A stretch of 64,000 nt of DNA from Burkholderiales bacterium PBB2 (GCA_002255955.1 NKIM01000007.1:1-64000); one strand, 5' to 3'; counted from the first letter of the stretch, positions 1 through 18,407 are shown. Translations and numbers: made by a program. Notes: a model not told the origin generated them from the letters alone.

Positions 1-474
1 TTCATCCCGGCTGTGGAAAAGGGCCTGATCGACACGCTGCCGAATGGCGTGCTGGCCGGCTTCCCGGTGGTGGACGTGAAGGTCACGCTGACCTTCGGTT
101 CGTACCACGAAGTGGACTCGAACGAAAACGCCTTCAAGATGGCCGCTTCGATGGGCTTCAAGGACGGCTGCCGCAAGGCTTCGCCGGTGATCCTGGAGCC
201 GATGATGGCCGTGGAAGTCGAAACGCCGGAAGACTACGCCGGTACGGTGATGGGCGATCTGTCCAGCCGTCGCGGCATGGTCCAAGGTATGGACGACATG
301 GTCGGCGGTGGCAAGATCATCAAGGCCGAAGTTCCGCTGTCGGAAATGTTCGGCTACTCGACGACCCTGCGTTCCGCCACCCAAGGCCGCGCCACCTACA
401 CGATGGAGTTCAAGCACTACGCTGAAGCTCCGAAGAACGTGGCTGACGCCATCATCACCGCCCGCGGCAAGTGA
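1..474 (+). CDS. fusA: Elongation factor G, C-terminal part (5' end outside window)
   Basis: This is the last 157 residues of the translocation GTPase EF-G, which moves tRNA and mRNA through the ribosome in the cytoplasm. The frame is open from base 1 (FIPAVEKG...) and ends at a TGA at 472-474. The visible part covers domains IV and V, with the conserved stretch [11 protein letters not shown]-like '[18 protein letters not shown]' and the domain V signature '[16 protein letters not shown]'. The GTPase domain lies upstream of the window. tuf follows 162 bases downstream in the same direction, the usual str-operon order. Identity is very secure; only the start is missing. Confidence 0.97.
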   Translation, partial: FIPAVEKGLIDTLPNGVLAGFPVVDVKVTLTFGSYHEVDSNENAFKMAASMGFKDGCRKASPVILEPMMAVEVETPEDYAGTVMGDLSSRRGMVQGMDDMVGGGKIIKAEVPLSEMFGYSTTLRSATQGRATYTMEFKHYAEAPKNVADAIITARGK

Positions 475-636
475 TGACCCTGAAGCGCTGAATCCTCCAA
501 CCGAGGCTTCCGCGCTTCTTCTCATTCGAGATCGTCTTTCTCAGGTTCTGCCCGGTTGCCAGTCGCCGGGAGTCGCAGGCCTGAGGGAAACGCTAAACCC
601 TGAGACTGGCGACCTGTTCTTTTTGGAGCAATTGCA

Positions 637-1827
<1,191 letters not shown>

Positions 1828-1842
1828 GATTTGTAAGGCCAC

Positions 1843-1918
1843 AGGGGCATAGCTCAATTGGCAGAGCGTCGGTCTCCAAAACCGAAGGTTGGGGGTTCGA
1901 GACCCTCTGCCCCTGCCA
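1843..1918 (+). tRNA. trnW: tRNA-Trp (anticodon CCA)
   Basis: A 76-base cloverleaf can be read directly. The acceptor stem AGGGGCA pairs with TGCCCCT, the D arm contains AGCTCAATTGGCAGAGC, and the anticodon stem TCGGT/ACCGA encloses the loop CTCCAAA with anticodon CCA at 1876-1878. The T arm contains GGTTCGAGACC, and the 3' CCA is encoded. It lies between tuf and secE, its usual place in this group, and is probably cotranscribed with them. Confidence 0.97.
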
Positions 1919-2067
1919 GCCACCGCTGATCACGGAAGCTGGTTTGTTGGTCCAGGCATCGGCCCGCGGGAGTTCATCTCGGCGGGCTTTGCTGCTGGTG
2001 GGTATTGCCACCGACACCTCCGAAGAATTGAATGCGCAGCCGTCGTGCTGGGCATGGAACAGAATCA

Positions 2068-2451
2068 ATGTCGAATCCTCAAGTCGAAACCGTGACCTCC
2101 AGCGCCGACAAGGCCAAGCTGGGTGCTGCCGCTGCGTTGCTGGCTGCCGCATTGTTCGCGTACTACTTCTTGGCCAAGCAAGGTCAGTGGGTTCAGTGGG
2201 GTGCTTTGCTGGTGTTGTTGGCAGCGGCGCTCGCTGCTTTCTTCACGTCTGAAGCTGGCAAATCGCTGATCGCTTATGGTCGCGATTCGAGCCGCGAAGT
2301 GCGCAAGGTCGTGTGGCCGACGCACAAGGAAGCGCGCCAGATGACCGGGTATGTGTTTGCCTTTGTCGTGGTGATGGCCTTGTTCCTCTGGATCACGGAC
2401 AAGACCCTGGAATGGGTGATTTACGACTTGATTCTGGGTTGGAAGCGTTGA
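2068..2451 (+). CDS. secE: Preprotein translocase subunit SecE
   Basis: SecE (127 residues) is the small inner-membrane subunit that clamps the SecYEG protein-export channel. Two hydrophobic helices near residues 20-40 and 45-62 precede the conserved amphipathic segment with EVRKVVWPT (about residue 85). A third membrane helix follows (VFAFVVVMALFLWI). The longer three-helix form is normal for proteobacteria. The ATG at 2068 gives a protein beginning MSNPQVE; an upstream in-frame ATG at 2032 would only add an unconserved stretch. nusG follows 85 bases downstream, the standard pairing. Confidence 0.96.
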   Translation: MSNPQVETVTSSADKAKLGAAAALLAAALFAYYFLAKQGQWVQWGALLVLLAAALAAFFTSEAGKSLIAYGRDSSREVRKVVWPTHKEARQMTGYVFAFVVVMALFLWITDKTLEWVIYDLILGWKR

Positions 2452-2464
2452 CCGAATCGTGAAT

Positions 2465-2484
2465 AGACGCCTGCGGGCGTCTTT
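2465..2484 (+). terminator. Hairpin between secE and nusG (weak terminator or attenuator)
   Basis: AGACGCC pairs with GGCGTCT across a four-base loop, followed by only two further T residues. It could reduce read-through from secE into nusG or protect a processed end. The short T run argues against a strong terminator, and secE and nusG are usually cotranscribed. Confidence 0.35.
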
Positions 2485-2536
2485 CGCGCTGGAATTGAGC
2501 CGCAAGGCAAGCGTTGTAGAGCGTTGAAGGATTGCA

Positions 2537-3124
2537 ATGACTGAAGAACAAGGCACTGTCGTGACCGAGGCTGCTGCAGCCCCCGCCGGGCTTCCTAAGC
2601 GCTGGTATGTGGTGCACGCCTATTCAGGCATGGAAAAAGCCGTCGAGCGCAATCTGCGTGAGCGCATCGATCGCGCCGGCATGCAAGACAAGTTCGGTCG
2701 CATCCTGGTGCCGACCGAAGAAGTGGTGGAACTGAAGAACGGCAAGAAGGCCGTGACCGAGCGCCGTTTCTTCCCCGGCTATGTGCTGGTCGAAATGGTG
2801 ATGGAAGACGACACCTGGCACTTGGTCAAGCACACCTCGAAGGTGACGGGCTTTGTGGGTGGTGCGAAGAACCGCCCGGCGCCGATTTCTGAGTCTGAGG
2901 TCATGAAGATCGTCAGCCAGATGCAGGAAGGTGTCGAGAAGCCCCGGCCCAAGGTCGAGTGGATGGTGGGCGAAATCGTGCGCGTCAAGGAAGGCCCGTT
3001 CACGGACTTCAACGGCGCCATCGAGGACGTCAACTACGACAAGTCCAAGGTGCGCGTGTCGGTCACCATCTTTGGCCGTGCCACACCGGTGGAACTGGAC
3101 TTCTCTCAAGTCGAGAAGGTCTGA
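2537..3124 (+). CDS. nusG: Transcription termination/antitermination factor NusG
   Basis: NusG (195 residues) binds the RNA polymerase clamp, raises processivity and links it to Rho or to the ribosome. The N-terminal NGN domain is seen as [20 protein letters not shown] (about residues 21-40). It continues with [12 protein letters not shown] and ends before a linker. The C-terminal KOW domain starts around '[17 protein letters not shown]' (about residues 142-158). Length and order match the family. A short poorly conserved N-terminal extension (residues 1-20) is common in betaproteobacteria. The ATG lies after GAAGGATTGCA, a usable ribosome binding site. Confidence 0.98.
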   Translation: MTEEQGTVVTEAAAAPAGLPKRWYVVHAYSGMEKAVERNLRERIDRAGMQDKFGRILVPTEEVVELKNGKKAVTERRFFPGYVLVEMVMEDDTWHLVKHTSKVTGFVGGAKNRPAPISESEVMKIVSQMQEGVEKPRPKVEWMVGEIVRVKEGPFTDFNGAIEDVNYDKSKVRVSVTIFGRATPVELDFSQVEKV

Positions 3125-3269
3125 GCAACGCCGACTGTTCAAGAGCCTGACAGGGCTCGCGCCGTTCGCAAGAGCAGCGCATCCTGTCCGTAGTCAGCTT
3201 GCGACGAGACGCGGGCAAGAGGAGCAAGGGTAAGAGGCGATATGCCTTCAGCCCCTTGCGCTAGCACTC

Positions 3270-3299
3270 AAGAGCTGCGGCGAGGCCGCTGTGGCTCTT
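3270..3299 (+). promoter_or_regulatory. Leader hairpin upstream of rplK (possible L1 autoregulation site)
   Basis: AAGAGC and GCTCTT pair around an inner GCGGC/GCCGC stem, ending 12 bases before the rplK ATG and just before its AGGAG site. In Escherichia coli ribosomal protein L1 represses rplK-rplA translation by binding the L11 leader. The position fits such a role. That this particular hairpin is the L1 target is inference. Confidence 0.35.
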
Positions 3300-3311
3300 T
3301 CAGGAGAAATC

Positions 3312-3743
3312 ATGGCCAAGAAAATTGTCGGCTTTATCAAGCTGCAAGTCGCGGCAGGCAAGGCCAATCCTTCGCCTCCGGTCGGTCCGGCGCTGGGTCA
3401 GCGCGGTCTGAACATCATGGAATTCTGCAAGGCGTTCAACGCTCAGACCCAAGGCCACGAGCCGGGTATGAAGTTGCCGGTGGTCATCACCGCCTTCGCA
3501 GACAAGAGCTTCACCTTTGTGATCAAGTCGCCCCCGGCGACCGCCCTGATCAAGAAGGCTGCCAAGATCGAAAAGGGTTCGCAAAAGGCCCACCTCGAGA
3601 AGGTTGGCAAGCTGACCCGCGCCCAGCTGGAAGAAATCGCCAAGATCAAGGTCAAGGACTTGACCGCTGCTGATCTGGACGCCGCTGTTCGTACGATTGC
3701 TGGTTCCGCTCGCTCGATGGGCGTGCTGGTGGAGGGTGTCTGA
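3312..3743 (+). CDS. rplK: 50S ribosomal protein L11
   Basis: L11 (143 residues) forms the stalk base of the large subunit and shapes the GTPase-associated centre. The N-terminal domain shows [20 protein letters not shown] and the rRNA-binding C-terminal domain ends with the typical [17 protein letters not shown] lies seven bases before the ATG. rplA begins one base after the stop codon, so the two are translationally linked. Confidence 0.99.
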   Translation: MAKKIVGFIKLQVAAGKANPSPPVGPALGQRGLNIMEFCKAFNAQTQGHEPGMKLPVVITAFADKSFTFVIKSPPATALIKKAAKIEKGSQKAHLEKVGKLTRAQLEEIAKIKVKDLTAADLDAAVRTIAGSARSMGVLVEGV

Positions 3744-3744
3744 A

Positions 3745-4452
3745 ATGGCAAAGCTGACTAAACGCCAAAAGGCCCTGCAAGGCAAGGTCGAAACCACCAA
3801 GCTGTACCCCCTGGGTGAAGCTCTGGCCCTGGTGAAGAGCCTGGCCACTGCCAAGTTTGACGAGTCCATCGACGTGGCCGTGCAACTGGGCGTGGATGCC
3901 AAGAAGTCTGACCAAGTCGTTCGCGGCGCGGTCGTGATGCCTCACGGTCTGGGCAAGACCAAGCGCGTCGCCGTGTTCGCCCAAGGCGCCAAGGCTGAAG
4001 AAGCCAAGGCCGCTGGTGCTGACGTGGTCGGCATGGAAGACCTGGCTGAGCGCATCAAGGCAGGCGACATGCCCTTCGACGTGGTGATCGCTTCGCCCGA
4101 TACCATGCGTATCGTCGGTACCCTGGGTCAAGTGCTGGGCCCCCGTGGCCTGATGCCTAACCCCAAGGTTGGCACTGTCACCCCCGATGTGGCTACCGCT
4201 GTCAAGAACGCCAAGGCGGGTCAAGTCCAGTTCCGCGTAGACAAAGGCGGCATCATTCACGGCACCCTGGGTCGTCGCTCGTTCGAGAACGACAAGCTGG
4301 AAGGCAATCTGCGTGCTCTGATCGAAGCCCTGAACAAGGCCAAGCCGGCCAGCAGCAAGGGTGTTTACCTGCGCAAGGTGGCGATCTCCTCCACGATGGG
4401 CGTTGGCGCCCGCGTGGATGTGGCCAGCATCAACGCACAAGCTTCGGCCTGA
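3745..4452 (+). CDS. rplA: 50S ribosomal protein L1
   Basis: L1 (235 residues) forms the mobile L1 stalk that helps release deacylated tRNA, and in other bacteria represses its own operon. Recognisable segments are [28 protein letters not shown] and the C-terminal [12 protein letters not shown]. The start at 3745 ([10 protein letters not shown]) is one base after the rplK stop; the rplK end itself contains the ribosome binding site GGAGGG. Length is typical. Confidence 0.99.
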   Translation: MAKLTKRQKALQGKVETTKLYPLGEALALVKSLATAKFDESIDVAVQLGVDAKKSDQVVRGAVVMPHGLGKTKRVAVFAQGAKAEEAKAAGADVVGMEDLAERIKAGDMPFDVVIASPDTMRIVGTLGQVLGPRGLMPNPKVGTVTPDVATAVKNAKAGQVQFRVDKGGIIHGTLGRRSFENDKLEGNLRALIEALNKAKPASSKGVYLRKVAISSTMGVGARVDVASINAQASA

Positions 4453-4768
4453 TCGGTCGCAAGCGAATTCGATTGAAATGCGGCGCTGGTCTGGCGCTGC
4501 ATTGATGAATTGGTGGGGCGTCGGCGAATTCCGGTTCGCTGGCGCGTCATCCAAGACCGCTGGTGCGAAGTGCGAGCCCTTGTGGCTGCGGCGCTTTGCT
4601 TAATCGGTGAACTTCGGGTGCAAGCCCGGGTTCACAGCCAGCGCAGATGGCGGTCCCGCTGAAAGGAATTGAAAAGCCGCAAGGCTTGGGTTTCCTGACA
4701 GAAGGTCGCTGAACCCCGGTGTGTCGGATGCCGCAAGGCGGAAGACACGTTTTTGTGAGGAGTAGACC
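4453..4768 (+). promoter_or_regulatory. rplJ leader region (likely promoter and L10 leader)
   Basis: This 316-base gap contains no credible gene. Its second half has several GC-rich self-complementary segments (for example GGGTGCAAGCCC at about 4617-4628 and GCCGCAAGGC at about 4676-4685 and 4731-4740), then GTGAGGAG before the rplJ start. In many bacteria this leader binds the L10-L12 complex to autoregulate rplJL. The promoter elements cannot be assigned with confidence by eye. Confidence 0.4.
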
Positions 4769-5290
4769 TTGAGTCTCAATCGCAACGAGAAGGCAACCGT
4801 CGTCTCCGAAGTGGCCGCCCAGGCAGCCAAGTCGCAGACCCTGGCGCTGGCCGAGTACCGTGGCCTCACCGTTGAAGCCTTGAACAAGCTGCGCGTCACC
4901 GCGCGTGCCCAAGGTGTGTATCTTCACGTGCTGAAGAACACCCTGGCTCGCCGTGCTGTTGCTGGCACCCCGTTCGAAGCTGCTGCGGAGAGCATGGTCG
5001 GCCCGCTGATCTACGGTTTTTCCGAGGACGCGGTCGCTGCCGCGAAGGTCATCGCTGACTTCGCCAAGACCAACGACAAGCTCGTCGTCAAGGGTGGCGC
5101 CTACGGTGGCAAGGCTCTGGATGCCAACGGCATCAAGGCCCTGGCATCTGTGCCCAGCAAGGAAGTCTTGCTGTCGCAAATCGCTGGCCTGCTGCTGTCG
5201 CCGGTGCAACGCACCGCGGCCGTGCTGGCAGCTCTGGCTCAGCAAAAGGGCGGTGGCGCAGAAGCCCCGGCCGAAACTGCTGCAGCCTGA
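4769..5290 (+). CDS. rplJ: 50S ribosomal protein L10
   Basis: L10 (173 residues) anchors the L7/L12 dimers to the ribosomal stalk. The N-terminal part contains [15 protein letters not shown] and [12 protein letters not shown], the rRNA-binding domain. The Ala-rich C-terminal helix carries the L12 docking region. The start is TTG at 4769, supported by GAGGAG seven to twelve bases upstream and by the conserved N-terminus SLNRNEK. No ATG lies near, so a non-ATG start is real here. rplL follows after 48 bases. Confidence 0.97.
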   Translation: MSLNRNEKATVVSEVAAQAAKSQTLALAEYRGLTVEALNKLRVTARAQGVYLHVLKNTLARRAVAGTPFEAAAESMVGPLIYGFSEDAVAAAKVIADFAKTNDKLVVKGGAYGGKALDANGIKALASVPSKEVLLSQIAGLLLSPVQRTAAVLAALAQQKGGGAEAPAETAAA

Positions 5291-5338
5291 AGCGCGTAGC
5301 CCCGTACTCTGCAATCTATCTGTTATTAGGAAACTATC

Positions 5339-5719
5339 ATGGCATTCGATAAAGACGCATTCCTGGCTGCTCTGGACAGCATGACCGTTCTGGAACTGAA
5401 CGATCTGGTCAAGGCAATTGAAGAGAAGTTCGGCGTGTCCGCCGCTTCGATGGCTGCTCCTGCTGCTGGCGGCGCTGCTGCTGGTGGCGCTGCTGCCGCT
5501 GAAGAAAAGACCGAGTTCAACGTCGTGCTGACCGAAGCCGGCGCCAACAAGGTGTCCGTCATCAAGGCCGTGCGCGAAATCACCGGTCTGGGTCTGAAGG
5601 AAGCCAAGGACCTTGTCGACGGCGCTCCCAAGGCTGTCAAGGAAGGTGTTGCCAAGGCCGACGCCGAAGCCGCCAAGAAGAAGCTGGAAGAAGCCGGCGC
5701 CAAGGTCGAAATCAAGTAA
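5339..5719 (+). CDS. rplL: 50S ribosomal protein L7/L12
   Basis: L7/L12 (126 residues) forms the flexible stalk that recruits translation factors. The N-terminal dimerisation domain ([21 protein letters not shown]) is joined by an Ala/Gly-rich hinge at about residues 36-56 to the factor-binding domain with [21 protein letters not shown] and [23 protein letters not shown] precedes the ATG. Length is normal for the family. Confidence 0.99.
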   Translation: MAFDKDAFLAALDSMTVLELNDLVKAIEEKFGVSAASMAAPAAGGAAAGGAAAAEEKTEFNVVLTEAGANKVSVIKAVREITGLGLKEAKDLVDGAPKAVKEGVAKADAEAAKKKLEEAGAKVEIK

Positions 5720-5855
5720 TTGGTTTGGGGGTGAGCTGCTTGGCAGTGTCGCTCCCATCGACCCGGCTGCAAGCGGGTCTTGCATGTGCGCTGGCCCCCT
5801 GCCTGACGAGGATTGGGGTAGGGCAGCGAACCGCGAGACGGTGGCTTGGAGCCTG

Positions 5856-5893
5856 AAAGGGGTAGGTCTGAGGACCTCCCCCTTTTGCTGTTT
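5856..5893 (+). terminator. Attenuator-like hairpin in the rplL-rpoB gap
   Basis: AAGGGG and AGGTC pair with GACCT and CCCCTT around a short TGAG loop, followed by TTTTGCTGTTTT. It sits in the 424-base gap 5720-6143 between rplL and rpoB. A partial terminator at this place is known in Escherichia coli, where it sets the ratio of stalk protein to RNA polymerase, so a similar role is likely. The remainder of the gap shows no gene; an rpoB promoter could lie in 5890-6100 but I cannot place it firmly. Confidence 0.6.
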
Positions 5894-6143
5894 TAGGGGT
5901 TAGTCCTGTTGAGAATAGTTGAAAGCTTCGCGCGAGGTATGATGTGCGGTTCTTTCAAGTGTTCTCTGATCCGACTGCAGAGAGCCGGTTTGGTCGGACT
6001 TCGGTTCACATGAGCATGTGACCGGGGTTGTCCGCCAGCGGTTGGTAGTGGCCAACCACCAAGCGCGAGCGCAATGCTCGAGTAGCCAGTCGCCGACGAA
6101 GCCCGTCCCACGGCCAGGGGTGGGCTCTCGACACGGAGTGTTT

Positions 6144-10265
<4,122 letters not shown>

Positions 10266-10368
10266 GGCAGGGCGGGGCCAGCCCGCCGCGGCGCATGAAG
10301 CGCCCGGCGCGGCCCCTTCTCTTGAGCTGACTGTTTCCGTATCCGACTAAAAAACCAAGGAGTTATGC

Positions 10369-14589
<4,221 letters not shown>

Positions 14590-14641
14590 GCCACTCGCCG
14601 CGTTTGACACCCGGGTGCCCACAAGTGCCCGGGTTCAAAAC

Positions 14642-14677
14642 AAAGGCCGCCCGATCGAGAGATCGGGCGGCCTTTTT
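14642..14677 (+). terminator. Rho-independent terminator after rpoC
   Basis: A perfect 12-base stem GGCCGCCCGATC/GATCGGGCGGCC with a GAGA loop is followed by TTTTT and preceded by AAA, so it can work in both directions. A smaller CCCGGG stem lies just upstream (about 14610-14634). Confidence 0.93.
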
Positions 14678-14770
14678 ACATCTGCGACGCTTTGGAGTGT
14701 TTGCTTGCTAGAGCGTGTCTTGCTTCATAAAGCAGTGACTCGGTTTTCTCGTGAGGCCCTGCAGCCCGTG

Positions 14771-15264
14771 CCGCCACCGGGCTCATGGTTCCGGGGTCGG
14801 CCCTGCCGGGCCGACTTCCCTGCGCTGCTCGCGCCTCGGGGCTGGCGCATAACTCACTTCGCTCCCTGCGTTCGCTTCGTTCAGACAGAAGCGCCAAGTC
14901 AGAACTTGAAGCGCACGGGTACGTGCGCGCCCCGAGGCACTGTGCTGCTCGGCCCGGCACAAATCGCCCGGCAGCGGCACGGGCTGCAGGGCGCTTGCAT
15001 CGCGATCGATGGGCCCCATCACCGATGGAACACGCCACAACCGGAGGTGGCTTGGCCCGCCGACGGGCGATTTGTGCGTGGCCGAGGGCGCAGCGGAGCG
15101 GCTCAGGCGCGCGTACTCGCGCGCTTCAAGTGCTGACTCGGCGCCACTGTTTGACCACAGTGAGCGCAGCGAACGGAGGGAGTTTGGCGCCGCTGAGCCG
15201 CGCAGTGAGCACCGAGGGGAGTCGGCTCGCAGAGCCGACCCGCGAACCATGAGCCCGGCGGCGG
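14771..15264. repeat. Large imperfect inverted repeat (arms about 200 bases each)
   Basis: The left arm (14771-14972) reads, with gaps, as the reverse complement of the right arm (15059-15264). Strong anchors are CCGGGCTCATGGTTC / GAACCATGAGCCCGG, CACTTGAAGCGC-type / GCGCTTCAAGTG and GCACAAATCGCCCG / CGGGCGATTTGTGC; between them similarity is roughly 70-75 percent by eye. The 86-base centre shows nothing recognisable. The element fills most of the 867-base gap between rpoC and the bufferin operon. It may be two inverted copies of a dispersed intergenic repeat. I see no credible gene in the gap. Confidence 0.75.
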
Positions 15265-15456
15265 GACGAGACACCGCAGCGAGATCAGCCATTTGTGAGG
15301 GGCCGCTTCCTGCTCTTTGATTGCCGCCACAAATAAATCTTGAAAGCGCTGTAAAGCTGCGACTGCCGCCACGACTCACACCAGGACAGCGTGATGCATT
15401 GATCGTGCTTGTCGCCTTCCCCCATCGTTTTCCCTTGACCCTCAACAGGAGTTCCT

Positions 15457-15720
15457 ATGAACCACAGCACCCTCAAGACCGGCCTGAGCATCGCCACCGC
15501 CGCCGCAGCCCTGTTTGCCAGCACCGCCTTCAGCGGCGCCGCCCAGGCGGCCGAGGACGGCATGGTCAAGTGTTCCGGCATCAACAGCTGCAAGGGCAGC
15601 TCGGAATGCAAGACCGCCAAGAGCGCCTGCAAGGGCCACAACAGCTGCAAGGGTCAGGGCTGGGTCTCCAAGAAGACCGCCGACGAGTGCAAGGCCGCTG
15701 GTGGCACGGTGCTGAAGTAA
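15457..15720 (+). CDS. Bufferin-type small secreted peptide precursor (six cysteines)
   Basis: This 87-residue protein has a clear signal peptide ending at about residue 31 (AAQA) and a mature part with six cysteines at positions 39, 44, 51, 58, 64 and 78. Two of them lie in repeated NSCKG motifs. It stands directly before an MNIO (DUF692) enzyme and a DUF2063 protein. In described bufferin systems such precursors have cysteines oxidatively modified (thiooxazole formation) and bind copper in the periplasm. That this protein is the substrate is inferred from operon order and cysteine pattern. CAGGAG precedes the ATG. The exact Pfam family (DUF2282-like or another bufferin class) is not certain. 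Confidence 0.85.
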   Translation: MNHSTLKTGLSIATAAAALFASTAFSGAAQAAEDGMVKCSGINSCKGSSECKTAKSACKGHNSCKGQGWVSKKTADECKAAGGTVLK

Positions 15721-15762
15721 GCAGGCGTACCCCGCCACCGCTTTTGACGACCCTCTCCAGCC

Positions 15763-16626
15763 ATGACGACCCGCTCACCCTTTCACGGCATCCAAGGCTT
15801 CGGTCTGGGCCTGCGCAGCGAGCATTACGCGGCGCTGTCCGAACCCCTGCCGCCCGGTCGGCGGCCTGATTGGCTGGAGATCATTTCCGAGAACTACATG
15901 GTGCCCGGCGGCCCCCCGCTGCGCCATCTGGACCGACTGCGGCGTGACTACCCCATGGTCATGCACGGCGTGTCCTTGTCCATCGGCAGCAGCGATCCGC
16001 TGAATCGCGGCTACCTGCGCGAACTCAAGACCCTGGCCGATCGCATCGAGCCCGGCTGGGTGTCCGATCACCTGTGCTGGACCGGTGTGGACCACCAGCA
16101 GCTGCACGACCTGCTGCCCATGCCCTACACCGAGGCGGCGCTGAAGCACCTGCTGCCACGCGTGGCCGAGGTGCAGGAAGTTCTGCAGCGACCGTTTTTG
16201 CTGGAGAACGTTTCCAGCTATGTCCGTTTTGCCGGTGACGAGATGAGTGAGGGCGAGTTTGTGGCCGAGCTGATGCGGCGCAGCGGCTGCGGCCTGCTGC
16301 TCGACGTCAACAATGTCTATGTCTCGGCCTGCAACCACGGCTTTGATGCCTGGGATTACATCGCGCGCCTGCCCGCCGCCCAGGTGCTGCAGATCCATCT
16401 GGCCGGCCATGAGCAGCATGGCGATCTGCGCGTGGACACCCATGACCAGCCGGTCTGTGAGGAGGTTTGGCAGCTCTACCGCCAGACCCTCGCGCATCTG
16501 GGGGCGCGGCCGACCATGATCGAGCGAGACGACCAGATCCCACCGCTTGATGTTCTTCTTGATGAGCTGGATCACGCCCGGCTGTGCAGCGCCCAAGCCC
16601 TGGCGGCACAGCGGGAGGCGGCATGA
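15763..16626 (+). CDS. MNIO-family (DUF692) peptide-modifying iron oxidase
   Basis: This 287-residue TIM-barrel protein belongs to DUF692, the multinuclear non-haem iron oxidative enzymes that modify cysteines in ribosomally made peptides. Likely metal ligands can be read in order: H68 (MHGVSLS), H103 (SDHLCW), E148 with N149 (LLENVSS), D181 with N184 (LDVNNVYV), H212 and H216 (IHLAGH), D225 and H227 (DTHD), and E254 (IERDD). It follows the cysteine-rich precursor by 42 bases and overlaps the next gene by ATGA, so the three are one operon. Acts in the cytoplasm before export. Confidence 0.93.
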   Translation: MTTRSPFHGIQGFGLGLRSEHYAALSEPLPPGRRPDWLEIISENYMVPGGPPLRHLDRLRRDYPMVMHGVSLSIGSSDPLNRGYLRELKTLADRIEPGWVSDHLCWTGVDHQQLHDLLPMPYTEAALKHLLPRVAEVQEVLQRPFLLENVSSYVRFAGDEMSEGEFVAELMRRSGCGLLLDVNNVYVSACNHGFDAWDYIARLPAAQVLQIHLAGHEQHGDLRVDTHDQPVCEEVWQLYRQTLAHLGARPTMIERDDQIPPLDVLLDELDHARLCSAQALAAQREAA

Positions 16627-17501
16627 GCCCCAGCCTGCTGGCCCGGCAGCAGCGTGAGCTGCAAGCGCTGGTGCGCAGCCCGCAGTCCGTGCCCACGAGC
16701 GGGCTTTTGCGCGAGCCCGAGGCCGAACGGGGCTTCTCGGTCTATCAGCAGGCCTACCGTGCGCGCCTGATCAGCGCCTTGCGCGACAACCACGAGGTGC
16801 TGCATCGCGCCCTTGGTGACGCCGAATTCGAGGCCTTGGCTCTGGCCTATCTGCATGCCCAGCCGCCGCGTCACGCCTCCCTGCGATGGTGGGGCGATGG
16901 CCTGGCCGATTTCATGGCGAGCTTGCCGGTGGCCGGCGAGGCTTCGACTGAGTCTGATCTGCCGCGACAGCAGGGCCAGGTCTTGCCTCACGCGGCCCTG
17001 GTCGATCTGGCCCGCATGGACTGGGCTTTGCGCATGGCTTTTGACGCGGCCGAGAGCGAGGCCTTGTCGGCCGAGGATTTGCGTGCGGTGCAGCCCGAGG
17101 CCTGGCCCGCGCTTCGCTTGCGCCTGCGACCGGGTGTGCAGCTGTTGAGCCTGGACTGGGTTGTGGCCCCAGCCTGGCGGCGCCTGCGCCGCGAGGCTCT
17201 CGACCTGCCAGCGCCGGAGGCGGGGGCCGAGGCCGAGCCCCGGCCGCTGGCGCCCCCCGAATTCGGCCCGCACCTCTGCCTGGTCTGGCGTCCGCAGCAG
17301 GAGACGCGCTGGCGCTCCTTGGCACCGCTGGAAGGGCGCCTGCTGCAAGGTTTGCGCTCGGGCTGCAGCTTCAGCGATCTGTGTGAACTGGCGGCCGAGC
17401 AGCTGCGCGATGTGGAGGGTGCCGACCCGGCCGGGATGGTGGTCGGCTGCTTGCAGGGCTGGTTGCAGGAGCGCCTGCTGCTGCCCTTGGCGCGGCCTTG
17501 A
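16623..17501 (+). CDS. DUF2063 partner protein of the bufferin operon
   Basis: The protein (292 residues) begins MSPSLLARQQRELQALV and contains the DUF2063 N-terminal pattern GFSVYQQAYRARLISALRDNHEVLHRALGD. DUF2063 proteins accompany MNIO enzymes and are thought to bring the precursor to the enzyme; despite the Pfam label as putative DNA-binding, direct DNA binding is not established. The start overlaps the upstream stop by four bases (ATGA), so translation is coupled. The stop codon is directly adjacent to the end of the convergent lipoprotein gene. Confidence 0.9.
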   Translation: MSPSLLARQQRELQALVRSPQSVPTSGLLREPEAERGFSVYQQAYRARLISALRDNHEVLHRALGDAEFEALALAYLHAQPPRHASLRWWGDGLADFMASLPVAGEASTESDLPRQQGQVLPHAALVDLARMDWALRMAFDAAESEALSAEDLRAVQPEAWPALRLRLRPGVQLLSLDWVVAPAWRRLRREALDLPAPEAGAEAEPRPLAPPEFGPHLCLVWRPQQETRWRSLAPLEGRLLQGLRSGCSFSDLCELAAEQLRDVEGADPAGMVVGCLQGWLQERLLLPLARP

Positions 17502-18407
17502 TCAGAGCCGAGCGTCGTAGCTGATGCTTTGGCTGGCCGCACGCTCACCGCGCACCGAGCTGTAGCGCGACAAGGTGCTGGCCGTGCTGCCCATGCGGTA
17601 GACGCGCCAGCTGACCGCGATCTCGCAGGTCTGCACCGGCGAGGTGTTGGGCGCATTGGTGTCAAGGCTGCTGCTGTGCTGGTTCAGCGACAGGTCGAGA
17701 TCGGCGGTGTTGATGCGCACCCAGGGCGATCCATTCACGTTCTCGATCACAAAGGGCAGGCTGTAGTTGTCGCTGCGGCCGCCCGAGAAGCTGCTGCCGT
17801 CCTTGCGGGTGCAGCGCAGGCTGCTGAGGTTGTCCACCGAGGTGCCGTTGGCGTGTCCGAGGTTGACCATCAGCTTGCCGGTTTTGAGGCCCAGATTGAC
17901 CGGCCCCACCGGCGCCAGCACGCTGAAACTCTTGGGCAGGGTGACGCTGTTGACATGCTGCTCGCCTCGCCGCTCCAGCACGATGCTGAGGCTGGGTTCT
18001 TCACCGCTGACGGTCAGCGAGCCGGTGTAGCTGCTGCCCTTGCCATCGCTGTCGCGCAGCTCAATGCGTTGGCTGCTGGTCTGCGCGTACAGGCGGTCGG
18101 CCCCGGTCAGGCGCACGCGGGTCAGCAGATTGGCGCTTTGGCCGACCTGGGTGCTGATGTTCAACACGCCGCCCTCGCCACGGATCACCGCGCGTGGGCT
18201 GAGGGCGTCGGTCGACAGCAGCTCCGAATCCTTGCAGTTGGTCAGGGCGCAGTCGTAGAACTCCGCAATCTCGACGCCGGGGCTGCCGCCGCAGGCCGCC
18301 AGCATGCTGGCCGCGCTGGCCAGGGCCAGCAGGCTGATGCCGCCATGCAGGCGGAGGGCGTTTCGGGTGCTGACGGTACGGGGGGCGGCGGTGGGCAGGC
18401 GCTTCAT
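17502..18407 (-). CDS. Putative lipoprotein of unknown function
   Basis: A 301-residue protein with an N-terminal signal and a lipobox (SAASMLAAC followed by GG), so it is probably lipid-anchored in the envelope. The mature part is rich in Ser, Thr and Val and looks beta-strand-like, with four more cysteines in two near pairs (CALTNC and two distal ones). No family is recognised. The start at 18407 (MKRLPTAAP) is supported by GAGG six bases upstream; an ATG two codons earlier is possible. It is convergent with the bufferin operon and its role there, if any, is unknown. Confidence 0.75.
   Translation of the reverse strand: MKRLPTAAPRTVSTRNALRLHGGISLLALASAASMLAACGGSPGVEIAEFYDCALTNCKDSELLSTDALSPRAVIRGEGGVLNISTQVGQSANLLTRVRLTGADRLYAQTSSQRIELRDSDGKGSSYTGSLTVSGEEPSLSIVLERRGEQHVNSVTLPKSFSVLAPVGPVNLGLKTGKLMVNLGHANGTSVDNLSSLRCTRKDGSSFSGGRSDNYSLPFVIENVNGSPWVRINTADLDLSLNQHSSSLDTNAPNTSPVQTCEIAVSWRVYRMGSTASTLSRYSSVRGERAASQSISYDARL

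Noticed and set aside
1960-2000. Terminator-like GCCCGC/GCGGGC hairpin between tRNA-Trp and secE
   Set aside because: Long loop and only three T residues; more likely chance in GC-rich DNA.
14690-15320. Several open frames of 100-220 codons between rpoC and the bufferin operon
   Set aside because: They run through both arms of the large inverted repeat and appear on both strands, so they reflect the repeat and not genes.
15330-15400. ECF-sigma-like promoter (TGTAAAG with a later CGAC) before the bufferin precursor
   Set aside because: The match is too loose and spacing uncertain; no sigma factor gene is adjacent.
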